Assembly: GCA_019321725.1 (NCBI GenBank)
Contig: CM033110.1
Location: forward strand, 3,961,278-4,025,277
Direction: 5' to 3'
From: Paulownia fortunei
Lineage: Eukaryota; Streptophyta; Magnoliopsida; Lamiales; Paulowniaceae
DNA length: 64,000 nucleotides
In this document: one piece after another, positions 46,871-58,400 of the stretch
Position numbering within the stretch: position 1 is the stretch's first letter
How the letters are laid out: each line of letters starts with the position of its first letter
The notes under the pieces: generated by a model
Databases searched by the model: none
The model's input: only the letters and a program-made list of their open reading frames with translations
Told to the model about the DNA's origin: nothing
Made by a program: the position numbers and the translations under genes

Positions 46871-47599
46871 ATTTCAATCACATGATTGGTAATTAGAAAT
46901 AAATAGTAAGAATGGAATAAAATTATTTATTATGACTAAATTACCTTTAGTAGAAAAATTTTAAAATAAAATTATTATTTGATATATTGTGCATAGTGGG
47001 TTTGTTATGATTTTAGTTTGTGTTAATATATATATATATAATCTCATACTAATATAAATATTTTTTTATTGAAAAACAAACACATAGAATTATTTTATAT
47101 TATTGACCAAATTAAGATGAAGAGTTGAAGAATATGATACAAAAAAATAAAATATTTTTTTTGTTGGTTCAATTTTATTAGTGATATAATGGGTTCAAGT
47201 ACAACTCAAATCATTCTGAACCCATCTCACTTGGGACAAGTTTTGAAACCACAAAGGATCTTGAAATAGGTCTCAAGTTTTAGTTTTAAGACTCGAACCC
47301 AATCCCTTAAAACGTTGCATTTTTTTTATTTATTATGTATGTATTTATGTGATTTATATTTATATATATATATATGAAAAAATATATGTATCTTCTATAT
47401 ACTCCTGAAAAGATATAAACATAATACTCTTATAAATTAAAATAGTAATATAAAATTAATAAATAGTTAAACATATAAAAGTAACAAGTATATTTAAAAA
47501 TTTTAATTTTTTAAAATTAAAACATGTATAAATAAGTTAATTAATTAGTTATTTATTGATAATTTTATTTTCTCATAATTAGAAAGTTGTGGTTATATT
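46871..47599. other. Intergenic AT-rich DNA
   Basis: (TA)n microsatellites at about 47026-47040 and 47360-47375. No gene or recognised element. Confidence 0.5.
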
Positions 47600-47718
47600 A
47601 TTTTCTCATAATTAGTATTTTCTCATACTAAGCCCTAAGCACATAAGATATTTGACGGATATCTTGAGAATATGGACCTTAGACATATGGGCAATTGGAG
47701 CAAGGGAAAGTGGGAGAT
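47600..47718 (+). mobile_element. Remnant of a copia internal 3' end with polypurine tract
   Basis: Ends AAGGGAAAGTGGGAGAT directly before an LTR start TGTTAGAGTAGG. AAGTGGGAGATTGTT is the usual purine-tract/LTR junction of plant copia elements. It should precede a 3' LTR, yet a primer site follows that same LTR at 49941. Confidence 0.6.
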
Positions 47719-49939
47719 TGTTAGAGTAGGATGTCCAACATCCTAATTAGATTGGATATATTATACTCTTTTACTTTTGTAAAGACAATTTTATTGATAA
47801 TCATATTAATAAAAAAGCATTTTCTTTATCTTATGTCTTGCATCTTTTATATCTGCACCTTAGATAAAGTCCTTAAATCAAATTTAGCTACGGGGCATGG
47901 TCGCGCATAAGATGGCTATCATGGAACATGCCTCTAAGGCTTTGGTCTTAAATAAGTTCTGAGTCAAGAGCTTTTTGAGATGGGACATCAAATAGCTCAC
48001 TGACACTCGCATATATGATGCATGCTCGTGAGATGAGAATGTCACATTCCATTGGCATTAGCGTGGAGACGTAAGTGCATGTATATGGGTGCTTGTTAAG
48101 GAACAAGTACACCGAACATGGCCCGCAAGAAATTCTTAGTTGGAGGTTTTACCCGTCGAAATAAGAATTTCTATGTTGCGATAGTACACGATTAGTCCTT
48201 AGACTTGAGACACGATGGTAGCCTTGTGTGCATCCTGCAGCACTTTGATATATCTTCTAATTGCTTGACAATCACAAAGGGCGTATGTTGGGTGTTGCAC
48301 TGGTGTGCATGGAGATTTGTCAGTGGCCAACATAGAATTCGACACTTATCTTTTTAAACAAGAGAATCTCCTGTATTTTTATAGTTCGTGATTCAAAGAT
48401 CTTGGCCAAGGCAGGATGAATTGTGATTCATCAAGAATCATTGAAACTTGAAATGGATCACAATTATTGAATCATTTAGGGTTTTCACTTATAATCCATG
48501 TCTTAGATTCAATCAGGAGATTAGCTGTCAAAAGGACCGTGCGTGTATGGTACTCACAATTGAAATAGGTTTACTCGCTATTTCACTTAACACTAGTTTG
48601 CCATGATTACTTGATAGGTGTTTTCATGAATAGGGAGGTTCTTGGAATTAAGGAGTTGATTCCAAAAGGATCAATAAATTGGATTAATTAATTGAAATAA
48701 TTGTTATTCATAAGTTACAAATGTTGCAAACCTACTACTAGCTTAGTAGTGAACCTAAAAGGGTCACACATCTTTATGAAAAATAACATTTCTAATTTTA
48801 GATTTTATACAATGGTTGAAAATTAATTAATTAATACTGATCAATTAATTAATTAAGGTTTCTATTTAATTTAATAGTTAAATTAAATTATTTAATTAAG
48901 TAATTGGATTATTTAATTGGACCTAATTTGATTAGAAAACCTAATTGGAGTAAATTAAATTAATTAATTGGATTGATTAAATTGGGATTGAATCAATTGA
49001 ATTGATTTGGGAATTTTTTAGTCCAAGCTCAAAATTAATGTGGATCACTTAAGAAGTCCACTAAAATATGAAGAGAATAAATTAAATAATTTATTTAATT
49101 AACATATTTATAGATAAATAAATATAGTGACCGGTTTTATAGGATAAAATCGGCCACTAAAATTTAATTTATCTATAAATATAATTATAGTATATATATG
49201 ATATATATCTATCTTGATATTATTTGAAGAGTTCAAATTAATATCAACAATGTATGTAGACAATTTTGATGATTAATGTAGTGTCAAATTAGTCCACATA
49301 CAATAGGAGAGAGAAAAGAGAAGAGTTTTTAGAAGATTTGGAATCCTTCCAAGATAAGGTTTTGAAGTAGTTCAAAATTAAAAAACTTTCCAAAAGTTGA
49401 AAATGGATTAAAATTTTTAGCCATATATATATGAAGGATGAAAATTACATAATCAATTCAAAAAAATTTGAGCAAAAATTATTTTGTTTAAACTCTTCTA
49501 TTTTTACTCTCAAATAAAAGAAAAGAAAGAAAAAGAAAATCAGTTTCCTATTATTCTCTTCATATTATTATTTCAAAAACTTAAAGAATCAATCTTTATT
49601 ATTCTTAAAAATTTACTTCAGTTCTAGATTAGTAAATAATTAAAAAGATACTAGTAAATCCTTTTGATTGGTGTTACTCTTCCGTATTGTGTATCTGATA
49701 GAGCAGAGACACTTGGATCCATGTGAGTTCTGATAGTTCAGGATAAGCATTTGATTGCTTCATTCCCTATAACAATCAGAGTGCACGAAAGATATAATCT
49801 GATTTTATATTTATTTATATATTCACTTGAATAAGCGCGATCGTTAAAATCACTTTTGAATCAAATGGGTTAAATTTATGTTTGATAAAAAAATTAATTT
49901 TTCACTGCGTATACCTCAGCAATTATAATGAACCTAATA
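47719..49939 (+). repeat. copia-2 LTR (left)
   Basis: About 2.2 kb from TGTTAGAGTAGGATGTCC to AATGAACCTAATA. The last ~890 bp match 54133-55021 directly, and 48030-48800 match 53385-54132 in inverted orientation. It contains AATTAATTAATT-rich palindromes near 48830-48860 and an inverted CCGGTTTTAT/ATAAAATCGG pair near 49133-49155. Confidence 0.82.
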
Positions 49940-49940
49940 C

Positions 49941-49952
49941 TGGTATAAAAGC
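49941..49952 (+). other. copia-2 primer binding site
   Basis: TGGTATAAAAGC follows the LTR and is two substitutions from TGGTATCAGAGC, the initiator-methionine-tRNA primer site of plant copia elements. Confidence 0.8.
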
Positions 49953-51517
49953 CACGATTTCGCTTATTCAGTGAATTTCAGATTTATGAATGCATGTTTT
50001 TAAATTCATGTTAATTATGTAAAATTTGATTTTTCATATTTTCAGAAATTTTTAATTGGAATAATTTTAATTGCTTATTTAAATTGTTTAAATATGAAAA
50101 TAAAAAAAAATTGATGAAACGGGCGTCATATGTTAGACACGCGATGGGTGTGCGCGCAGGCACCGGGCAGGGTGTGCCGGCCATCACCCGGTGCTGGGCT
50201 CCTTGTACCCGTCACCCGACAGCAGGCGCCCATCACCCAACACTCAGCGCGCGCCTGACGGGCAATAGTGGTGCTGCTCATCGTGTCGTTTCGGGTCTAT
50301 TTTTTTTTTTGGAATATTAAAATTAAATGTTAATTTTAATTATTTTTGAAAAATTATTTTTCAAGCAATTAAAAATTATACCAAGTTAAAAGAAAAATTG
50401 CGTTTAACAATTTGGTAAATTTACATGTTTTGATAATTAGATATGATGTTAATTATGAGCATGTATGGGATGATCATGAGCCAGTAGACCAATGTGATTG
50501 GTTTTATTTAATATTTTTTGATTTTAAAATAGGGCCTGAGAGCCTCTTATTTTATTTATGTAATAAAATAGATGGTAAGGTTTTTCTTTTTCTTTGGAAG
50601 ACGAAAGAGAATAAAAAAAGAGGTCCCAAAAAAGGCCCATGTTTGTATGGGATACAATTATGTAATAGAATAGGTTCTATTCCATTTTATTACCCTTAGA
50701 TTGACCTCAGGTCCATTTTTGGCTCAAATGAACCGCATAGGACTGGTTCATGATCATCCATTTATTTAAGTATGTATTAGATGCATGCTTAGGATTTTAT
50801 TTAATACTTTTATGCTTGCGAAATGATATTATGATGTCATGCATTAAATAACCAACTTAATTTAAATTATGATAAGCTATTGGATAAAATTAAACCCCAC
50901 TTAATTTACTAAAATTAAGTAAAAGAATTTTTTGAAAATTCGATTTCAAACAAAAATGGACAAGTTAGGTAAGACCTATCGTTCCATGCTTACCATCAAA
51001 GATAGAGAGATGACGACCGCTACCGCACTTGATCACTGACCGTGAGTCGTAGGGTGGTCTTGTGTTGGAAAGTTGTGATCTCTACCAAGTATTGAGATGC
51101 TCGTGGGATGGAATTATCATTATGTTGGCCATGAGTCGTGGGACATCTTGATGCTCTATCTACACGGATGTTTGATGGGTATTATTTGACACTTAGTACC
51201 ATATGGGATCATAAAATGGGGTATATGGGAAAAGGTGAGGCAAAACAAACTTGAGGGTTGTATAGTGATACAATTGTCAAAAAGTTAACTACTGATAGAA
51301 ATATTTCATGGGCTCATAAAATCGGGATGTGAAATATTTCCATTAGACCTCAAGCTCACTAGGAAATTTGATTTCCCGAAATTCCATTAGGGGTGATGGA
51401 ATTCAAAGAAAATAGTGGGAGACATTTAGTATTAAAGACCTTATATTAAATGAATATATTTTTTCCATAGTTTACCCATTTTCTGCTTCGTGCATGTTTT
51501 GTAGATTATTCTACTAA
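49953..51517 (+). other. copia-2 untranslated leader
   Basis: A 1.5-kb leader without credible genes. It contains a striking G+C-rich island at 50121-50296 with imperfect repeats of CCATCACCC/CCGTCACCC at 50181, 50209 and 50230. The open frames at 50084 and 50412 look like chance. Confidence 0.65.
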
Positions 51518-52365
51518 AATGGCAAAGAAACACTTACAACAATCCTTGAACAAAACAAATTAACTGGACCTAACTTTGTCGATTGGCTAAGAAACTTGAA
51601 GATAGTTCTTCAGTTGGAGAAAAGGACATATGTCCTCAACACTGCGCCTCCTTTGGTACCACCGGAGGATATTACTTCAAAGGATTATGCAGATTACTTA
51701 CATCATGTTGATAACAATCTGCAGGCTCGATGCTACATGCTGACATCGATGTCAAATGAGCTGTAGAGGTAAAATGAGGATCAAGATACTACTTATGGGA
51801 TCCTTATTCACCTACAAGAGTTGTATGGTGAAAGAACTAGGCAGACGAGATATCAGATATCAAAAGAGCTTTTCAAATGTCGTATGACTGAGGGCTCTTC
51901 AGTCTAGATCATGGATTGAAGATGATAGCCCTTATTGAAAGGTTGGCGTCCCTTGGAGTCGTTATGGAAAACGAACTCTATACAGACCTTCTGCTGCAGT
52001 CTCTGTCTCCATCATTTGACACCTTTGTTGTCAACTTTAACATGCACAACATGGAGACTAGTCTCACTGATCTTGTGAACATATTAAAGATGGCTGAGTC
52101 TACTATGAAAAAGGACAAGTCGATTCTGCTTGTTGGATCTTCTTCTAGATCAAAGGATAAAAAGCCCAAGAAAGAAAAGAAGAAAAGAAAAGGTTCCTCT
52201 AAACCCAACAAGCTGAAAGCTAAGGGCGGCATCAAAAATGTTTCTTCTCAAGCCAATGACAAGTGCCATTACTGCGGCAAACCAAAGCACTGGAAGAGGA
52301 ATTGCAATATGTATCTTGCAAGCCTAAAGAGTTCAGGTATATATTTTGTTGAAGTTAACTTGTAG
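51518..52365 (+). pseudogene. copia-2 gag
   Basis: Translation gives LEQNKLTGPNFVDWLRNLK, TYVLNTAPPLVPPEDITSKD, then LIHLQELYGERTRQTRYQIS, and an open 149-codon part (51916-52365) with IERLASLGVVMENELYTDLL and LQSLSPSFDTFVVNF. A Lys-rich linker is followed by an intact zinc knuckle CHYCGKPKHWKRNC (CX2CX4HX4C). This is a copia gag. A frameshift just after the ATG region and stops near 51765 and 51907 break the front half. Confidence 0.88.
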
Positions 52366-53384
52366 GTTAACAATACTTCTTGGGTATTAGATAGCGGTTG
52401 TAGCTCATATATTTTTAATGATTTGCAGATGATGGTAAGAAGTAGAAAGTTGGATGGAGGAAAAACGGTCCTTAAGATGGGAAATGAAGCAAGAGTTGCT
52501 GCATTAGCTATAGGGACTGTTAATCTATCTTTAGAGAATGGTTATGTAATAGTTTTAAATAATTATCTTTTTGTTCCAGATATTATTAAGAACATTATCT
52601 CTATTCCAGTTTTGGATAGAGAAAGTTTTAGATTTACCATTGAGAATGGAAATTGTTCCATTTTCAAACGTTTTGATTTTATATATTCTGGTTGTTTGAT
52701 GAATTGTTTATATACTATTACTCCCTATAACCCTATTTTCACAATTCAACAAAATAAAAGAAAATTAGATAATCATAGTTCAATGAGCCTATGGCACGCA
52801 ATATTAGGACATATTTCTGAGAAAATGATTAACAAATTAGCACAATTGCTTGATCTAACGAAAGTGCAAGAACTGCCAATATGTGAATCCTGCCTCAAAG
52901 GAAAGATGACCAAATCTCCATTTGTTGGACAAGTGGAGCGAGTCTAGCATCTATTGGATTTGATCCATACAGATATATGTGGGCCACTAAATGTTAGTAC
53001 CCGTGGGAACTATAACTACTTTTTAACCTTTACCAATGACTTCTCTAGGTATGGTTATGTATACCTTTTAAGGTATAAGTCTAAAGTATTTGAAAAGTTC
53101 AAAAAATTCAAAACTGAAGTAGAGAAACAAACTGGATGAAGTATAAAAACTCTTCGATCTGATCGAGGAAGTAAATACTTAAGTACAGAATTTTTAGATT
53201 ATCTAAAAGAGAATGGGATTCTCTCAAAGTGGACTCCTCCTGTTACTCCCCAACTCAACGGAGTTGCGGAACGCAAGAATCGAACCTTGTTCGACATGGA
53301 TCTATGATGAGCTTCACTTCATTACCTCTTTCATTCTGGGGCTATATCTTAGAAATGGTGGCATACTGCGTATGTGGGTACATA
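52366..53384 (+). pseudogene. copia-2 protease and integrase (pol, truncated)
   Basis: Runs in the same frame as gag past a single TAG (52363-52365). Protease WVLDSGCSSYI keeps the catalytic DSG. Pre-integrase block: LWHAILGHISEKMINKLAQ with CESCLKGKMTKSPF. Integrase core: DLIHTDICGPL (first Asp), LRSDRGSKYL (second Asp), LNGVAERKNRT (catalytic Glu). In-frame stops at about 52947 and 53139 and a frameshift near 53210 break it. After LPLSFWGYILEMVAYC the coding sequence ends at a rearrangement; RT and RNase H are absent. Confidence 0.9.
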
Positions 53385-54132
53385 AAGATGTTACTTTCTA
53401 TAAAGATGTGTGATTCTCTTAGATTCACTATTAAACTAGTAGTGGGTTTGCAACATTTATAACTTATGAATAACAATTATTTCAATTAATTAATCCAATT
53501 CATTAATCCTCTTGGAATCAACTCCTTAATTTCAAGAACCTCACTATCCATGAAAACACCTATTAAGTAATCATGGCAAACTAGTGAAACAACGCGTAAA
53601 CCTATTTCAGTTGCGAGTACCATACACGTATAGTCCTTTCGACAGCTAATCTCCTGATTGAATTTAAGACATGAATTATAAGTCAAAACCCTAAATGATT
53701 CAATAATTGTGATCTCATTTCAAGTTCTAATGATTCTTGATGAATCACAATTCATTCTTCCTTGGTCACGGTCTTTGAATCACGAACTATAAAAATACAG
53801 GAGATTCTCTTGTTTAAAAAGACAAGTGTCGAATTCTATGTTGGTCACTAACAAATCTCCATGCACACCAGTGCAACACCCAACATATCCCCTTTGTGAT
53901 TGTCAAGCAATTAGAAGATATATCAAAGTGTTGCAGGATGCACGCAAGGCTACTATCGTGCCTCAAGTCTAAGGACTAGTCCTGTACTATCGCAACATAG
54001 AAATTCTTGTTTCGACAGGCAAAGCCTCCAACTAAGAATTTCTTGCAGGCCATGTTCAGTGTACTTGTTCTCTAACAAGCACCTATATACATGCACTTAC
54101 GTCTCTACGCTAATACCAATAGAATGTGACAT
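53385..54132 (-). repeat. Inverted segment of copia-2 LTR
   Basis: Reverse complement of about 48030-48800 of the left LTR (for example ACATAGAAATTCTTGTTTCGAC here against the inverted form at 48160-48180). It lies between the broken integrase and the forward-oriented LTR end. Confidence 0.85.
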
Positions 54133-55021
54133 ACGCGGAGAAGTCCACTAAAATATGAAGAGAATAAATTAAATAAATATAATTTATTTAATTAACATAT
54201 TTATAGATAAATAAATATAGTGATCGGTTTTATGGAATAAAATCGGCCACTAAGATTTAATTTATGTATAAATATAATTATAGTATATATATGATATATA
54301 TCTATCTTGATATTATTTGAAGAGTTCAAATTAATATCAACAATATATGTAGACAATTTTGATGATTAATGTAGTCTCAAATTAGTCCACATACAATAGG
54401 AGAGAGAAAAGAGAAAAGTTTTTGGAAGATTTGGAATCCTTCCAAGATAAAATTTTGAAATAGTTCAAAATTGAAAAACTTTCCAAAATTTGGAAAGGAA
54501 TTAAAATTTCCAGCCATATATATATGAAAGATGAAAATTATATAATCAATTGAAAAATTTTGAGCAAAAATTATTTTGTTTAAAGTCTTCTAGTTTTACT
54601 CTCAATAAAAGAAAAAAAAAATCAGTTTCTTGTTATTCTTTTCATATTATTGTTTCAAGAACTTAAAAAATCAATCTTTATTGTCATTGAAAATTTATTC
54701 CGCTTCTAGATTAGTAAACAATTAAAAGGATACTAGTGAATTCTTTTGATTGGTATTTCTCTTTCGTATTGTGGACCTGGTAGAGGGGAGATACTTGGAT
54801 CCCTACGAGTTTTGATAGTTCAGGATAAACAATTGATTACTTCATTCCCTACAACAAACAGAGTGCACGAAAGGTATAATCCGATTTTATATTTATTTAT
54901 ATATTCACTTGAATAAACACGATCGTTAAAATCGTTTTCGAATCAAAGGGTTTAAATTTATATTTGATAAAAAATTTATTTTTCCGCTACATATACCTCT
55001 ACGATTATAATGAACCCAACA
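54133..55021 (+). repeat. copia-2 3' LTR, distal half (direct)
   Basis: Forward match to about 49052-49939 of the left LTR, from GAAGTCCACTAAAATATGAAG to AATGAACCCAACA. Together with the inverted segment it represents a rearranged 3' LTR; the LTR start (U3 beginning) and about 48800-49050 are missing. Confidence 0.85.
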
Positions 55022-55448
55022 CCTATTCTCCCAAAACTCGAAATCTTATACAAAGGAAATAAAATTCAAATCTTTAGGAATTAAAATTCTATTCAAACTT
55101 GATCTTCCAAATAAAGAAATCAAATCCCTGCACCTTCCTTGCTACATCATTTATTTTTGTCAAAACATTATTAGATTATTTCCAACTAGATATTTATATA
55201 CTCGTCTAACTTATTATCTCATTAACGTTTCTCAATACTAAGAATTAAGTAGCTTGAAAGGGCTCTTAATGAGTGTTATGGCGAGACAATTTTCAAGGTT
55301 AATACTTGTTGATTTACTTCATGAAACATGTCACTATAAATTTGTTATCTTCATAATGAATAAGATGGAATCATCCAATAATGGAAACCACCCAGCCCTG
55401 GTAATTCTGGAGCTTTTTATGGAAAAATAAAAGATACTTTCATAGGTT
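55022..55448. other. Spacer and 3' UTR side of the lyase gene
   Basis: Between the copia-2 LTR end and the lyase stop codon. It probably includes the lyase 3' UTR (minus strand). No clear AATAAA was found and no other gene. Confidence 0.55.
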
Positions 55449-58400
55449 TTAGACAGGCCCTTCTAAACGTAAATAATCATACATGACTTCTGTGAAGGGT
55501 CCTTGGCTTCTTGCCTGCGTCAAAAAAATCATATTCCTTCCATCAACAAGTCGACTGCCTGCTATGCCAATGCTGTACAAATGGTACAATCCATGAATGC
55601 CATGCCTTGCTACTGCATTGTCCCTGCCTATCAATCCCGTAGTAAAATGTGGAGGTGATTTTGGATCGTTGAAACGTACCTTGAAACACATAAGTAGTAA
55701 ACAGTCTTTAGCATTATCCGTAACAAAAGCTAATTGTTCATGGGAGGATCAGAACATAGCAATGTTCGCATTAAATAAACATTATATGACTCTATCAAGC
55801 AGAAAAATTTATGAACTTTTTGTATGTTCAGGGTAAAATATTGAAGTTAAAAAAGCTTGAAATGGAGTGCCATACTTGTAATTCAGCTTGATTAGCTGAT
55901 GCGAGTGCTAACTGGAGAGTGTAATTTGCAGCTTTCTTAACGTTTTTGAGGTCGAACAGAATTTGCCATGTCGTTGCTGCATACTGTTTATTTCCCACAT
56001 TCCTGATGAACAGTTTCATGATTAAATGTGCAATAAAATTTAATCAAATTACGAGACCAAGACACTAAATTATACCTTGTAACATGCGCGAAAAACCAGT
56101 CTTTTTTATGATCACTTTGTCCGATAGTGTAAACTAGGTCTGCGTGGGGGTGATAATCCTTGTAACACGTCCACAGTCCGTATTGTCTGAACCTGTAAAT
56201 CATTAAGAGACTAAGGATTAGTAATCAAGTGGATATGATGGGACTGAATTTAATATTTCAAAGAGGAGTAGCAATGCTTTTAATTAGAATCCAACTTTTC
56301 GACAGGTTTTGGGTATGGATGGATCTTGAATTTTGGACTAGGATTTGGAATAAAAAACTCAGCAGCCGTTCGATCAGGAATTCCAATCTCCCACAACGTT
56401 GCACCTTTCCTTGGAGCCTCAAAAACTACATTTCTTGCCTGAACATTAGATCCAGGGGTGATTGTGATGTCAGAAGCATGTTTGTAATCCCCAATAGTTC
56501 CAGGCACCCATGCAAACAAGCTGTAAGTTCCGGGTATCACATTTTTAATCAAGAAATTTCCATTGGGGTCTGTTTGTGTCCAAAATTGATAACCCTGAAA
56601 CAAAATAATAAGCTTCAATTAGAATCAAAGTGAAGAAAGCTAATTCTTTTTCCTTTTTTCCCCCAGTAATGTTGCTTGGAAATGAATATAGGAAGAAACG
56701 TATTGTTAACCTTGTTTTCTAACTGCCATGATCCAGCGCCTCCTGGTGGTGCCAATCCCACATAAGCTGAGGCTCCAGGCACAGCTCTCTTATTCTTGTA
56801 CCTTAAGAAAATATATATTAATGCGATGCCACTAACAGTTCACAAAAATTTCTGATTCCATTTAAAAGAAACAAAAATATATAACTAATGTTATTTTTAA
56901 GATTGTTGTTATGTATGTTAATATAATCATCAATTAAATAAAAGTTCAAGACAACATGTTCTTACGATAACAAGGGGGTTGTTACTGTAATTAGATGCTA
57001 TGAAATCGTTGATGTAAAATTGGTGATATATATCATTTTTGTATTTTTATTAAAGTACATACCAGTCATGAACAAGTAACTGACCCCTTACAGCTCCCCT
57101 TTGGTAAGATTTAAGGAAGTCTTTTGAAAGTGGGAAATTATATGGCCAACTAGCTACCTCCTTTTGCATCTGATCATTTACCAAAAAAACAAAGAAAAAC
57201 AAGTGATGATTAAATAAACTCTTTTCATCTCTCACAATGATTAGTTTAGCTTAGGAGTAATTAAGAAAGAATAATTAGTACCCTTTGTTTCGCGTCGTTC
57301 CAAAGGATGGAATGATTGGTTTTGGCTGAAACATCAGAGTTTAGATAAACATAAACCGGGCCGAAAACCTTTTTCCAGTATTCTTCAGTCTGGAACTTGA
57401 GAGCTATATCCTCCCCAGCATAATGTGTGCTAATAAACATCTTTTTAAAAACAAGGTTATCAGTAATGACAGTTAAAGGGAATTTTTTTTTTTTGTATGC
57501 TGAGCCTTAGCATTTGATAGCATCATAATCAAGAGTCATCTCATACTCATACTGCATTAAAATTGGCAGAGTGCTTTTTATAGTATAGGTAATCTTGCTG
57601 TAATATTCAAGAATTCATGTGTGTAAATGGTAATAGTGTTTCCGAAAAAACTCAGTACTTTTAACAGCCTTCTAAAGATAATTACTTCCAGTTTTTGGCT
57701 AGTGAAGAAGAGTATGTGAACTTACATATTTAATGATGTTTTTGAGAGCATCTACGAGGAAGATGATGTTATTGTTTATGCATGTCTGAAACTGAAATTT
57801 TTAATACAACCTTATTTGTGTGGAGATACAGTGTCATTATATTTTCAAAATAAACATTATAATATTTAGTGAAAATAATTTTAATATTGCATGAATCTCT
57901 AATGAATCTCCCGAACTTTGTTTAGTCCTTGGCAATTACTTGTTAAATATACATATCAAGTAATTTCAAGACTATCACAATACTTAAAACTTATCTATAA
58001 TGAACTTATCTACAATAAAGTATTTGTTTTCACTTTGTAAAAATCTTATGTTGTTTAAGGTTTTCTTTTATGGAGAATGAATTTTTTAATACTTTAATTT
58101 TATCTCTGATAGTATTATAACCCGAAATATTACCCAAACTATTTTCAATTTTTGACAGCGAAGGTGAGATTTCTTCTGATTTATTGCAAAACATTTCTAT
58201 ATCACTTCAGGAACTCGCTTATATATTAGTTTTTGTTCTCATTTTGTATGTTTTTTATTTTTATTTTGTTATTGCTCATGGTTAAATGACTTGACATGCT
58301 TTACACTCATTCTTACCGTATTCTTTTATTCATTAATTCAAGTTATTATTTAATATAATCAAGAAACCAAAAAAAAAAAATTAAAAGGGTTTTTTACATT

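Noticed and set aside
50084..50320. Open frame across the G+C-rich island with Arg/His/Pro-rich residues
   Set aside because: The frame stays open because of high G+C; composition is repeat-driven and it lies in the copia-2 leader.
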